A DNA stretch of 59,434 nt from Chryseobacterium mucoviscidosis (lineage in GTDB: Bacteria > Bacteroidota > Bacteroidia > Flavobacteriales > Weeksellaceae), in NCBI RefSeq assembly GCF_002177115.1, contig NZ_MVAG01000074.1, positions 1 through 59,434 of the forward strand. Reading direction: 5' to 3'. The position numbers were made by a program, and so were the translations under genes. Numbering within the stretch: the first letter of the stretch is position 1; the number at the start of each line of letters is the position of its first letter. Under the pieces are notes generated by a model. It was not told where the DNA came from. It made no database searches and saw nothing but the letters and a program-made list of their open reading frames with translations. This document shows, piece by piece, positions 47,639-56,829 of the stretch.

Positions 47639-48481
47639 ATGAAAACCTTTTTCACCATTCTGCTTGTATTCGTTGTTCAGATTTTCTCTGCGCAGGAAGA
47701 TGATTACGTGTACGCAAACGGAGTTTTCGATTTTGAAGAAAATAAAACACAGAAAATATTCACGGACTGGACGAGAATAAGACAGTCTCCGAATGTTAAT
47801 TCTCCGGTTTTAGATTCTTTGCAGAGCAATCAGCAGATTTTAATTCTCAAAAAAGACGAAACGATCCTTAAATTAGGCGAAAGAAGAGCGAACTGGTTTA
47901 AAATTTCTTATCAGAAAGGCGATTCAACTTCAGAAGGCTATGTTTGGGGCGGAAATCTTTGTGTAGGGTACAGAAATAAGAATGGCTACGATTTTCTTTT
48001 CGGTCTTACTAAAACATTAGCGAAAAAAAATCCTGATTTTAACGGAACCATTCAACAAAATTACGCTTCTGTAAAAGTTATGGAAGGAAATACACTGATT
48101 GATGAGGTTTCTTTTGAAACAGGTTCGGGAGAAAGTTTAAGCTACGGAAGTTTTGCAACGGAAAGTAATCATAAGCTGAAAAACGTTGAACTGACTTTAA
48201 AAGCTACTGTTTCGGGTGAAGCTTGTGGAATTCCAAGTTATGACCAATATATTTTGTTTAAAGATAAAAAACTGATTGCTTTACCTCAGTTAATGAGTGT
48301 TGGTGATGCCGATGTTTATTACCATTCCGAAGAATTTATCTTCCCGAATGACAAAGACGGAATTCCCAATGCTTTCATCTTTAAAATGAAAGAAATGGAA
48401 AAGGATGAAAAAGACCGTGAAAAGAAGAAAAAGGCTACTAAAACGTACGTTTGGGACGGAAGTTCTTACAAACTAAAATAA
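47639..48481 (+). CDS. Secreted SH3-like domain protein
   Basis: A 280-residue protein with a signal peptide (MKTFFTILLVFVVQIFSAQ). The region about 40-105 (IRQSPNVNSPVLDSLQSNQ, then WFKISYQKGDSTSEGYVWGG) reads as a bacterial SH3 domain. A beta-rich domain follows, and the C-terminus is highly charged (KEMEKDEKDREKKKKATKTY). Probably periplasmic. No enzyme motif is seen; bacterial SH3 domains often bind cell wall or metals. Confidence 0.65.
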   Translation: MKTFFTILLVFVVQIFSAQEDDYVYANGVFDFEENKTQKIFTDWTRIRQSPNVNSPVLDSLQSNQQILILKKDETILKLGERRANWFKISYQKGDSTSEGYVWGGNLCVGYRNKNGYDFLFGLTKTLAKKNPDFNGTIQQNYASVKVMEGNTLIDEVSFETGSGESLSYGSFATESNHKLKNVELTLKATVSGEACGIPSYDQYILFKDKKLIALPQLMSVGDADVYYHSEEFIFPNDKDGIPNAFIFKMKEMEKDEKDREKKKKATKTYVWDGSSYKLK

Positions 48482-48522
48482 AAGAAATCAATGATTGTGT
48501 ATTGATTTACAGTGTATAAATT

Positions 48523-48555
48523 AAAAGAGGACTGAAAATGGATCAGTCCTCTTTT
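48523..48555 (+). terminator. Strong terminator after the SH3-like gene
   Basis: A 13-bp perfect stem AAAAGAGGACTGA (48523-48535) against 48543-48555 with a 7-nt loop, flanked by A and T runs. It can work in both directions between the plus-strand gene and the minus-strand HTH genes. Confidence 0.8.
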
Positions 48556-48657
48556 GGTTTTTAATTGCAACTTTGAGGTTGAATTAATTTGTCCTGCTGT
48601 TTCAAAAATCAGGTATTAGTCGACAAATCAGGACGCTGTTATATATGAAGTGTTTTT

Positions 48658-48990
48658 TTATCGGATGAAATTTATTTCCTTTATTTTTTTCCATTTTGTA
48701 ACGGTATTTCTGCTCATTTTAAAATGACTGGCAAGTTGGCTATTGTTGAGGTTATTCTTTTTTTGATATTCAAGAATCTCGGATATTGTTTTTTTGTCGT
48801 AGGAACGGTATTGCTGATTAAAAGCTTCATTGTTCTTGCCGAATATAAGCTCATTCAGTCTTATAATGTCTACAAAAGACAGATGTTTTTTGGAAAGGAG
48901 CTTTGTGCATTTTTCCTTTTTTTCGGGATATTTTTCAGACAACAGATCATTGTAAATTCTTTTATAATTCGGTTTTTTTAATTCTTTCAT
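48658..48990 (-). CDS. HTH protein, third gene of a three-gene module
   Basis: A 110-residue basic cytoplasmic protein. The C-terminal 45 residues (YDKKTISEILEYQKKNNLNN, then SQLASHFKMSRNTVTKWKKI) form a homeodomain-like helix-turn-helix of the kind found in IS3-type OrfA proteins and Xre-like factors. The N-terminal half (LSEKYPEKKEKCTKLLSKKH) is Lys-rich. Its start overlaps the upstream gene by 29 bp, implying coupled translation. No transposase catalytic domain is nearby, so it is more likely a regulator or accessory factor than an active transposase. Confidence 0.6.
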   Translation of the reverse strand: MKELKKPNYKRIYNDLLSEKYPEKKEKCTKLLSKKHLSFVDIIRLNELIFGKNNEAFNQQYRSYDKKTISEILEYQKKNNLNNSQLASHFKMSRNTVTKWKKIKEINFIR

Positions 48991-49213
48991 ACCAATAATA
49001 ATATCTTTCTACTGTAAAACTTACCTTTTCATTTTCAAAATACACATACAGAACTTTCTTCATTATTTTTTTTCTTTCTACATAAATCCACAGATCTTCT
49101 TCAGAATGGTCTAAATTTTTTTCTCCTAGAAGATGAATGATTTCCTGTTTGCTTTTTTCTTTAAGCTGATGCCGCGTAATATGGTCTGCATTTTTATGTG
49201 ATTGATGTTTCAT
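48962..49213 (-). CDS. Small hypothetical protein, middle gene of the HTH module
   Basis: An 83-residue protein from the ATG at 49213 (MKHQSHKNADHITRHQLKEK). It is charged, with an aromatic C-terminal part (VSFTVERYYYWYERIKKTEL). It overlaps the first gene by 20 bp and the third by 29 bp. I do not recognise it. The frame is open further upstream to 49297, but that would run deep into the first gene, so the internal ATG is chosen. Confidence 0.55.
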   Translation of the reverse strand: MKHQSHKNADHITRHQLKEKSKQEIIHLLGEKNLDHSEEDLWIYVERKKIMKKVLYVYFENEKVSFTVERYYYWYERIKKTEL

Positions 49214-49655
49214 TTTGCCTGATGAGACTTTTATCATGTTTGTAAATCCATTTATATAAGGTGGTTTTAGGAATATTATACTGATCCATAATTTCATTTT
49301 TAGACATTTTTCCGTTATTTACCTTTTCCAGAATAAACTCAATAATCTCTTTGGTATAGATGTTTTTCCGGAATTGCGGTAAAGACGAGGTTTTCCCAGA
49401 AGATCTTTTGTTATAATTTACATTTCTCTGGGGCGCATGCAAAATCAGGTGCTGCGAGTAAATCCTGAAAAAATCATATTCTAACAGCTTAGACCATTTC
49501 AGCAGATCTTCGCATCGGATGTCTTTACTCTCAAAATGTTTTTGAATTTGCTCTTCACAGCACTTAAAAAAATGTGTAATTCTCTTCATATCCATATTGC
49601 TTTCTTTTACCCTCTGATGTATGAGTGTGCCAATGTGAATAGATTTATAAGCCAT
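49194..49655 (-). CDS. HTH protein of a flavobacterial multicopy family, first gene of the module
   Basis: A 153-residue protein. The N-terminal part (SIHIGTLIHQRVKESNMDMK, then EDLLKWSKLLEYDFFRIYSQ) recalls a multicopy Chryseobacterium/Elizabethkingia family often named transposase or HTH protein. A SLPQFRKNIYTKEIIEFILE linker leads to a C-terminal homeodomain-like HTH (MSKNEIMDQYNIPKTTLYKW). There is no DDE catalytic domain and there are no terminal inverted repeats around the locus, so the transposase name is doubtful. It heads three overlapping genes divergent from the surface-protein genes starting at 50150. Confidence 0.65.
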   Translation of the reverse strand: MAYKSIHIGTLIHQRVKESNMDMKRITHFFKCCEEQIQKHFESKDIRCEDLLKWSKLLEYDFFRIYSQHLILHAPQRNVNYNKRSSGKTSSLPQFRKNIYTKEIIEFILEKVNNGKMSKNEIMDQYNIPKTTLYKWIYKHDKSLIRQNETSIT

Positions 49656-49680
49656 AATTTGTGTTTTTTTAATAATAAAG

Positions 49681-49711
49681 AATCAGAAGTTCAGTAAAAA
49701 AACTTCTGATT
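49681..49711 (+). terminator. Hairpin upstream of the HTH module
   Basis: A perfect 11-bp stem AATCAGAAGTT (49681-49691) against 49701-49711, followed on the plus strand by a run of T's. It lies only 25 bp before the start codon of the minus-strand HTH gene, so it falls in that gene's leader. It may block antisense transcription or act as an attenuator. Confidence 0.55.
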
Positions 49712-50051
49712 TTTTTCTTCTGAGAACCTTGGAAATTCTCATCATAATGTTAAATGATCTTTTTTGATTAACTCTGAAATTACTTTAAATAGTTTAATAA
49801 AAAGAGTGAGCTTTTAACCGAAGCAAATTTCTTTAAAAAGATTAATTCTTAAAAAAAATGTATTCCATTAATTCGGATTTTATGGAATATTCTGAAATTT
49901 TCAGGTCTTTTTTACTCCGAAAATACATGGAGAATAAAAAATTATATTGATGGGTTTAAGTTGTTGATTTTCAATTTTTTGATGTTGTTTTTTTATTATA
50001 TAAAATCGTAATTTGTTGAATCATTCGTTTATTTTGAAGAACGATAAATGA

Positions 50052-50059
50052 TAATTTTG
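50052..50059 (+). promoter_or_regulatory. Candidate -7 element for the tail-fibre-like gene
   Basis: TAATTTTG matches TAnnTTTG, about 90 bp before the ATG at 50150. A TTG lies 15 bp upstream (50034-50036), slightly closer than the usual spacing. Confidence 0.35.
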
Positions 50060-50149
50060 CCCAACTTTTAATTCTTCTACATCCTCTCAGCTTACTTGTT
50101 GATACTATCGGATCTCAATCAAATTATTTGAATTAAATAATAAAAAAAC

Positions 50150-52327
50150 ATGAATAGAAAAATTGTACTCGTAATGGTATTATCCATGACCGGAATTTTA
50201 ACAAATGCACAGACATCTCCCGGAAAAGTAGGGATCAATACCACATCCCCCAATGCAACATTGGACGTTGCTGGAAATCCAACAGACGTAAATGCTGCAG
50301 ATGGAATTCTTGCTCCACGTCTTACAGGAGATGAATTGAAAGCAAAAGACGCTCTGTATGATACTCCACAAATAGGAACCTTGGTGTATGCAACAGCAGC
50401 AGCAAATCCTACTACGACAAAAACAATAAACGTAACCTCAGAAGGATATTACTATTTCGATAGCAATAAGGTTTGGCAGAAAGTAGTCAATGGAACTGGT
50501 GTTGCCAATGGAAATTTCTGGGCACTTACTGGGAATTCTGGAACCAATCCTGTTCCTTCTGGAACTCAATTTTTAGGAACCACAGATGCTCAAGATTTTC
50601 AGGTTAAAGTAAATAACAGCGAGATTATGCGTGTAAAGAACAGCAATGGTCACGTACATTATGGAAATATCCTAGACAGATCTGCATCGCCCAATGTTCA
50701 AGATGCTGATAGAAACTGGACTGGAGGAACAGCTACACTTTCGACTAGTTATCAAAACCTTCCAAGCAGTTTTGCCGTTGGGAACGAAATTACCAGTATT
50801 CCAGCTGGAAATTCAGGAACGGCAAATGTACGCTTCAACTCGGTTGTAACAGGAGCTGTCAATAACAATTATTTTGGAACGTATTTGTTTGACGTCCTTC
50901 GTGGTGGAGGAACAGCTCCCATAAGAGGTCTTTTTCAAAATTTATTTTTAGATAATGGAGCTACATACAGCGGACAAACCATTAGTGGTAATGCAAGTAC
51001 AGTTACTATTCGTACAACAACTACTACTGCAACTCCAGGTCTTTTTACCGCTGCTTATGATGGAACTTTTAATAACGCAGGAACTGTATCTGGATCAGGC
51101 TATGTTGCGGGATTAAAAGCACAAGTTGGGGGGGCAGGAAATTTTTCTGTTCCCAATATTTATGGGGTAAGAGGTCTGCTTACTGGAGGTAATATCTCTG
51201 GCAATGGAATTGGTGTAGAGGGTTTTATTTCATCGGGGACTTATGGTACAGGTACTCAATCCATAGGGTTGCGTTCGGAAGTTTCTGCTTCTCAGGTTAA
51301 GAATGGTTACGGTTTGTACATTGGTACTATAAACGGTACAGATTCTCAATATGGTATTTATCAATCAGATGCAGACAACAACATTTTATTTGGGAATACC
51401 AGAATTGGGAATACTACAAACCCTGTAGCTACATTAGATGTTGCGGGTACAGCAAGGGTATCCAATACTACGGCAAGTACTGCTACAAAAGTCTTGGGAG
51501 CAGATGCAAACGGGCAATTGAATGATATTACACTGGGATCAGGATTGGGATTATCTGCCGGAACATTATCAAATACAGGTGTTACGGGTTTATCTGCAAC
51601 AGCTCCCATCACAGTAAGTGCTTCTACAGGAACAGCCACAATCGCTATCACCAGAAATGATCTTAATACAGGTACAAGCTCTTCCACGGCTACAAATCCG
51701 GTAACCATTACTAACGGAACAAGTGCTGTTGTAAACGGAGCAAATACTTCGGTTACGGTAAATAATACGGCTCCTTTATGGAATGCCAATCAGTTGCAGG
51801 GAGCCAATGTAAGTACAGCCGTACCCACAGATAAACAATACCTCAAATATAATGGTACAACTTCGCAATGGGAACCTACAACAGTGGATAAATCCGGAGC
51901 ATCGGCAACCAATACAGGAACACAGAGTTTTGTGATTACTGCCGGAACTTCTTCTACCACACAGATTGCTTTAAACAATAAAACATTCGGTGGAAAGGTG
52001 GCAGATAATTTAAATGAATTTGATATTTCAACAGGCAAATTTACAGCAAAAGGCGACGGAGTAAGAGTTTTTTCTATTGCGTATAACTTTACGAGAAGCG
52101 GAACGGGAGCTACACCGGTTATCAGTTTTGCCATAAACGGAGTTTCAGGATCATCACAGTCTATCAATACTTCGGGAACCACAATTACCGGAACCTATAT
52201 TTTCGCAGCCTATTTAACGAACGGCAGTACGTATTATCCGGAAATTAATATTACACTGGGCGGATCTACCAATCAGACCTATACTTTTACCCCAAACAGT
52301 AACTTTTTTGTAGTAACACAGCCTTGA
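50150..52327 (+). CDS. Secreted tail-fibre-like repeat surface protein
   Basis: A 725-residue secreted protein with a signal peptide (1-20). Two copies of a small module occur: GINTTSPNATLDVAG (about 28-42) and RIGNTTNPVATLDVAG (about 420-435). NGNFWALTGNSGTNPVPSGT followed by QFLGTTDAQDFQVKVNN (about 118-155) is a signature of flavobacterial tail-fibre-like proteins. The rest is Gly/Thr/Asn-rich beta sequence. No C-terminal S74 chaperone domain and no T9SS sorting domain are visible. It probably forms a surface-exposed fibre or adhesin. It is the first of three plus-strand genes encoding secreted proteins. Confidence 0.7.
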   Translation: MNRKIVLVMVLSMTGILTNAQTSPGKVGINTTSPNATLDVAGNPTDVNAADGILAPRLTGDELKAKDALYDTPQIGTLVYATAAANPTTTKTINVTSEGYYYFDSNKVWQKVVNGTGVANGNFWALTGNSGTNPVPSGTQFLGTTDAQDFQVKVNNSEIMRVKNSNGHVHYGNILDRSASPNVQDADRNWTGGTATLSTSYQNLPSSFAVGNEITSIPAGNSGTANVRFNSVVTGAVNNNYFGTYLFDVLRGGGTAPIRGLFQNLFLDNGATYSGQTISGNASTVTIRTTTTTATPGLFTAAYDGTFNNAGTVSGSGYVAGLKAQVGGAGNFSVPNIYGVRGLLTGGNISGNGIGVEGFISSGTYGTGTQSIGLRSEVSASQVKNGYGLYIGTINGTDSQYGIYQSDADNNILFGNTRIGNTTNPVATLDVAGTARVSNTTASTATKVLGADANGQLNDITLGSGLGLSAGTLSNTGVTGLSATAPITVSASTGTATIAITRNDLNTGTSSSTATNPVTITNGTSAVVNGANTSVTVNNTAPLWNANQLQGANVSTAVPTDKQYLKYNGTTSQWEPTTVDKSGASATNTGTQSFVITAGTSSTTQIALNNKTFGGKVADNLNEFDISTGKFTAKGDGVRVFSIAYNFTRSGTGATPVISFAINGVSGSSQSINTSGTTITGTYIFAAYLTNGSTYYPEINITLGGSTNQTYTFTPNSNFFVVTQP

Positions 52328-52444
52328 TTTTTCTGATGTTTTGAAACTTTCTGAATTTAAAACAGAAACAGAATAATCTGTAAAAAAATGTAACATTCTT
52401 GATTTTAAGAAATTATAAAACAGAATTTTTTTAAAATAATTTTT

Positions 52445-53440
52445 ATGAACAAAAAGTATGTATTCGTACTTTTAGTATGTTCTTCACTAGGGTTTGCCCA
52501 GCAGACACTGAAAACAGAAAATTACGAAAAGTACGCCACTACAAAAACAACGAGTGGCAAGATCGCTAAAAGCATAAACGAAGGGCTTTTTGCGGAAAAC
52601 CTGATGGCATATCCGGGTTATGGAACTACGCAAAAACACTTTGTAATAGGGGAATTGGGAGCTTTACAAAATATTTACACCAACGTTTCCAAAGAAGAAA
52701 ATACCTTGCTGGTTTCTTTTATCCTTAACCTTTCGAAAATTGATGAAAAAAAAGAATTTCATCTTCTGGATCTGAAGGTACCAACTTCCATGTATAAAGG
52801 AAACAGTTTTGTACAACTGGCGGTAAAAAATGTGGGAAAACAATTTGTATTTACTTTAACAGACAGCAATAATCCTGAAAACAAAGCATATCCTGCAAAT
52901 ACTTTTAATTATAATGAAGATCATTTGGTAGTATTAAAAATAAGCAATTTTAACACGACAAAAGCTGCCTGCGAATTATTTACCGATGAAGACATTACGA
53001 ATTTAACAGGAAGTATTGCAAAACTGCAGGATCTTAAATTACCTGCGAATAAAGAGCATGAAAACGGTAATGGAATTTTGTTTACCGCAGTACTACATCA
53101 AAGTAATAAAACATCTTCGACTGAAGGAAAAGTTGGTCTTCTGAAAATAAGCAGAGGAAAAGAGAAAGATATTCAGGATTTGGTAAATACAGAAACTACC
53201 AAATTAGCAGCTTCACAGGCAAAGCAGGGGATTCTCCAGCTATCTTCAAAAGAGTCTTACAAAAATGCTGAGGTAAAAATTTATAACGCAGCAGGAAATG
53301 TAGTTCAGCTTCTTTCAAACATTAGTATTGCCGATAGAGGAGTACAGGAAATCAGAATCAATCCTTTGAATCAGGGATTATACATTTTTACAATTAAGGA
53401 TGCTCAAAACCAGTATCAAACCAAGTTTATCGTTAAATAA
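52445..53440 (+). CDS. T9SS type A sorting-domain surface protein
   Basis: A 331-residue protein with a signal peptide (MNKKYVFVLLVCSSLGFAQQ). A lectin-like beta domain of about 220 residues is followed by a T9SS type A sorting domain (about 262-331, ESYKNAEVKIYNAAGNVVQL ... GLYIFTIKDAQNQYQTKFIV). It is exported across the outer membrane by type IX secretion and attached to the surface. It lies between two proteins that share tail-fibre-like modules, so the three may act together. Confidence 0.78.
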   Translation: MNKKYVFVLLVCSSLGFAQQTLKTENYEKYATTKTTSGKIAKSINEGLFAENLMAYPGYGTTQKHFVIGELGALQNIYTNVSKEENTLLVSFILNLSKIDEKKEFHLLDLKVPTSMYKGNSFVQLAVKNVGKQFVFTLTDSNNPENKAYPANTFNYNEDHLVVLKISNFNTTKAACELFTDEDITNLTGSIAKLQDLKLPANKEHENGNGILFTAVLHQSNKTSSTEGKVGLLKISRGKEKDIQDLVNTETTKLAASQAKQGILQLSSKESYKNAEVKIYNAAGNVVQLLSNISIADRGVQEIRINPLNQGLYIFTIKDAQNQYQTKFIVK

Positions 53441-53459
53441 AATAAAAATCAAACAAAAA

Positions 53460-54344
53460 ATGAAGAAATTATTTATCATTGCAGGTGCATTTGCACTATC
53501 ATCAGTATCTCATGTAGAAGCTCAGTCGGGAATAGCTGTGGAAAAAATTGCAATAGGTACAGAAGCAGTATACAACAGTGGACTGGATGATACTAAAATT
53601 GCCTATTTTCAAAATCAGCCTTCAACCGGCAATGGTACTTTTATCCATAACAGCGGATCTGTTACCATCGGAGATAAAAATACAGAAAACAGCAAAGCGC
53701 TTTTAGAATTATCTGCTACAGATAAAGGTTTTTTACCTACAAGACTTACCTCGGCACAAATCAATGCTTTGGGAGCATCTGCTTCAGAGCGCGGCATGAT
53801 TGTGTATGATACTACCAAAAAATGTCTTTCCTTGTTTGATGGTTCAGCATGGAACTGTGTAGGAGGTTCAGGATCAGGAGCTGTTTTTGTCGATTATAAG
53901 ATTGTGGGTGCAGGAGGAACATTTAATGCCAATAATAATCAGGCAGGTTTCTCGCCGTATATCGTTAAATCTGATGATTATCTGATAGAATGGCAGGCGA
54001 AATCTACCAATGCGCTTGGTTTTAATGTTTCCGTAGGAAATGCAACGCCTTACACGCTTCCTTTAGGAATCAATGCAGCAGCTAATTTCATCTTGCCGGA
54101 TCCTGCTACATGTAAAGGAAGACAACTGAAAATTTACAACAATTCTTATGAAGCGAATTATCCTTCCGGAGCATATACTTATATCTGGACAAATTATCCG
54201 ATTTATAATACAGCCAACAGCGGACAGTTTGCTTACGGATTACCGGCAGTTACCAACTATCAGATAGCTTGGGGAGCGAATCTTAATAAAGTTACCATTA
54301 CAAGTAACGGAACGTATTGGGTGTCGGATAATTACAATAATTAA
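53460..54344 (+). CDS. Secreted protein with tail-fibre-like N-terminal module
   Basis: A 294-residue protein from the ATG at 53460 (MKKLFIIAGAFALSSVSHVE, signal peptide). An earlier start at 53400 would overlap the preceding gene. The N-terminal half (ALLELSATDKGFLPTRLTSA, then GMIVYDTTKKCLSLFDGSAW) matches the module also present in the first gene of the cluster (GILAPRLTGDELKA, then GTLVYATA). The C-terminal half is a beta-rich Asn/Tyr domain. Probably a surface fibre component. It begins 19 bp after the T9SS gene. Confidence 0.7.
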   Translation: MKKLFIIAGAFALSSVSHVEAQSGIAVEKIAIGTEAVYNSGLDDTKIAYFQNQPSTGNGTFIHNSGSVTIGDKNTENSKALLELSATDKGFLPTRLTSAQINALGASASERGMIVYDTTKKCLSLFDGSAWNCVGGSGSGAVFVDYKIVGAGGTFNANNNQAGFSPYIVKSDDYLIEWQAKSTNALGFNVSVGNATPYTLPLGINAAANFILPDPATCKGRQLKIYNNSYEANYPSGAYTYIWTNYPIYNTANSGQFAYGLPAVTNYQIAWGANLNKVTITSNGTYWVSDNYNN

Positions 54345-54744
54345 TATAAGATCTTTACTAATTAATCAGAAAAGATTATGGATTTCATCCTATATCTAAG
54401 AGCGAAATTTGGGAAAAGAATGTTTTTTAAATTCTGAACAAATTTCGATAACAATAAACGGGTTGTTTTTAAAAATATTATTCCGCGAAATAAAATGTTG
54501 GAAAGTATCTTAATCGTTTTATTTTCGTTGATGTCAGAAAGGCAAAAAGTCAATATTTAATTTTAGACAGCCTCGTTTTTTAGAAATAATTTTGATTTGC
54601 ACCTCAGATTAATTTGAGGTGCTTTTTATTTATGTTTGATATAATTTAAAAAGAATATTGATAAAACATATCATATCAGTATTTTAAATCAGAGAAAATA
54701 AGCATACTATACAACTGAAATGTTATTTTTGTATAAACCTAAGA
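54345..54744. other. 400-bp intergenic region before the AraC-type gene
   Basis: No convincing gene. It holds a terminator at 54599-54622 and a -7-like TATTTTTG at 54724-54731, 14 bp before the next ATG. A 63-codon minus-strand frame here lacks coding character. Confidence 0.5.
54599..54622 (+). terminator. Hairpin terminator
   Basis: An 8-bp stem GCACCTCA (54599-54606) against TGAGGTGC (54615-54622), followed by TTTTTATTT on the plus strand. It probably ends the surface-protein transcript. Confidence 0.75.
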
Positions 54745-56454
54745 ATGATGAAAAGCTTCTTCCGTAAAAAAATATTCATATTATTTCTATACTGTATTCC
54801 TGTGTGTGCCATAGCGGGACAAAAAAGTATTCAGAAGAATGCAGATTCTTTACAAAAATATTCTTTGGGTGATCTCATCAGAAAATCTTATTCTGAAAAA
54901 AATCCTAAAATCTATTGTGATGAGATGGCAAAAAGAAATTTGTCCGACAAAGATAAAATGAAATATTATAGAATCTGTGGAGAAAAGTATTATCTGGAAA
55001 TAATGAATAACTTCGATAAATCACTACAGTTTATAAAAATTTCTAATTTTTACGCACAAAAAGAAGAGGATTTTACAATGTATGCCAACAATTTGAATAT
55101 GATAGCGTTAATATATGCTCTTCAAAATAACAATGATTTGGCATTGTTCTGCCTGAAAAAAAAGAGAATGTACGAATCCAAAGATAAGTCTAACATTCAG
55201 GAATTGATTTTTGGAGGTGATGAAGGTTTGGTGTATGGAGTAATAGGTGATTTTGACAAGAAAATAAAAGGCTACATAAAAGCAGTAAAAGATTTGGATG
55301 ATTATCTGGCTAATCAAAAAAAAATCGCGCCTGAAATCTTTTTAGAAATAAATCGTGCTAAGCGGGAAAAATATAACAGTATTGTTGACGCCTATCTGCT
55401 GCAGAAAAAATTAGATTCTGCAGCTTTTTATCTAAAAAAAATCAAAAGTTTACCTTTGTCTTTAAGTGATTTGGATAGCGAAGGAGTACGTGATAGTGAA
55501 ATTCATTACGCTATTTTATCGGGAAATCTCGATGATGCTATTGAAAAGGCAAATAAAGATTTAAATGAATTTAGAGATGACAAAGTAACAGTTTTTTACG
55601 ACTCGTACTATTTAGCACAGGCTTATCTTCTCAAAAAAAAATATGAAACCTCATTGGCTTACTGTGAACAGGCACTTAAATCAAAACAAATAAGTTTTGG
55701 ATTTATCAACTACGAGCTTGAACTTTATAAAATCGCAATGCAGGCAACTGATAAAATGGGAGATGAAAAAGCATATCTTAAATATTCCCGGCTTTATGAG
55801 AAGGCAAATCAAAAGTTTGATTACAATTCAAAGGCAGATTTCATTGCCAAACTCTATAATTTAGACCAAATACAACCTCTTGAATATGAATTGAACCATA
55901 CAAAAAGCTTTATGAGCTATCTATGGATAGCTGTTTTAGTGTTAGGATTGCTTACTGCTTATTTAGTCCATCGTTTTTTTACGCTGAAAAAATATAAAAA
56001 AAGATTTATGGAAATTAATGCGCATTTAGAAAAGCAAATTCCAGCCCCGATAAAAGATGAAAACAATACCAAGTCTAATAAAAATAATCTTTCTGATGAA
56101 AAAGAAAACGAAATTCTGGATAAACTGAATAAGTTTGAACAAAAGAAACAGTTTTTATCCCCTTCGATGTCTTTAAGCGTCCTTTCTGCGCAGATAGGAA
56201 CGAACACGAATTATCTTTCATCCATTATTAAAAAGCATAAACAAAGCAATTTTAATAGCTATCTGAACCAGGTAAGAATCGACTATATTGTTATGAAGTT
56301 AAAACAGAATCCCGAATATCTGAACTATAAGATCAGCTATCTTGCAGAAGAATGCGGATTTTCTTCTCACACCGTTTTCAGCAGAATTTTTATCGAAAAA
56401 ATGGGGATTCCTCCTTCAAAGTTTATTGAATATCTAAAAAAGGAAAGAGGGTAA
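54745..56454 (+). CDS. TPR-TM-AraC transcriptional regulator
   Basis: A 569-residue membrane-bound regulator. A signal-like leader (1-26) is followed by a helical TPR-like sensor region (about 40-385) and one TM segment (about 391-412, LWIAVLVLGLLTAYLVHRFF). A linker leads to a C-terminal AraC-type HTH domain (about 465-565): LSVLSAQIGTNTNYLSSIIK for the first HTH, then ISYLAEECGFSSHTVFSRIF and MGIPPSKFIEYLKKERG for the second. This one-component design is common in Flavobacteriia. It lies just after the surface-protein genes on the same strand, so it may control them. It ends in a bidirectional terminator. Confidence 0.82.
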   Translation: MMKSFFRKKIFILFLYCIPVCAIAGQKSIQKNADSLQKYSLGDLIRKSYSEKNPKIYCDEMAKRNLSDKDKMKYYRICGEKYYLEIMNNFDKSLQFIKISNFYAQKEEDFTMYANNLNMIALIYALQNNNDLALFCLKKKRMYESKDKSNIQELIFGGDEGLVYGVIGDFDKKIKGYIKAVKDLDDYLANQKKIAPEIFLEINRAKREKYNSIVDAYLLQKKLDSAAFYLKKIKSLPLSLSDLDSEGVRDSEIHYAILSGNLDDAIEKANKDLNEFRDDKVTVFYDSYYLAQAYLLKKKYETSLAYCEQALKSKQISFGFINYELELYKIAMQATDKMGDEKAYLKYSRLYEKANQKFDYNSKADFIAKLYNLDQIQPLEYELNHTKSFMSYLWIAVLVLGLLTAYLVHRFFTLKKYKKRFMEINAHLEKQIPAPIKDENNTKSNKNNLSDEKENEILDKLNKFEQKKQFLSPSMSLSVLSAQIGTNTNYLSSIIKKHKQSNFNSYLNQVRIDYIVMKLKQNPEYLNYKISYLAEECGFSSHTVFSRIFIEKMGIPPSKFIEYLKKERG

Positions 56455-56474
56455 TATCTTTGGGTTATTATAAA

Positions 56475-56508
56475 CAAAAAACTCACAACAAAAGTTGTGA
56501 GTTTTTTT
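56475..56508. terminator. Bidirectional terminator next to the tRNA fragment
   Basis: A 9-bp stem ACTCACAAC (56481-56489) against GTTGTGAGT (56494-56502), extended by A and T runs. It ends the AraC gene (plus) and the tRNA/GIY-YIG unit (minus). On the minus strand its tail TTTTTTGTTTATA matches the tail of the tRNA-Arg terminator at 58208-58239. Confidence 0.8.
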
Positions 56509-56511
56509 AAG

Positions 56512-56806
<295 letters not shown>

Positions 56807-56829
56807 TTAAGTAGTTTTATCTTTGTATA

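Larger units (their letters stand above)
49656..50149. other. 494-bp divergent intergenic region
   Basis: AT-rich with no ORF. It contains a hairpin at 49681-49711 close to the minus-strand start, an 8-bp inverted repeat TATTCCAT/ATGGAATA at 49861-49889, and a -7-like TAATTTTG at 50052-50059 ahead of the plus-strand gene. Both divergent promoters must lie here. Confidence 0.5.

Noticed and set aside
48543..48552. IS-end-like GGATCAGTC word near the terminator at 48523-48555
   Set aside because: It is part of a perfect terminator stem and lacks the rest of the IS end (CTCAAAACTTGGGG); a chance match.
48962..49655. An active insertion sequence formed by the HTH genes
   Set aside because: No DDE or HUH catalytic motif, no terminal inverted repeats and no target duplications were found around the genes.
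54362..54553. Minus-strand 63-codon ORF before the AraC-type gene
   Set aside because: Low-complexity, AT-driven composition, no leader or partner, and sits in an intergenic region.
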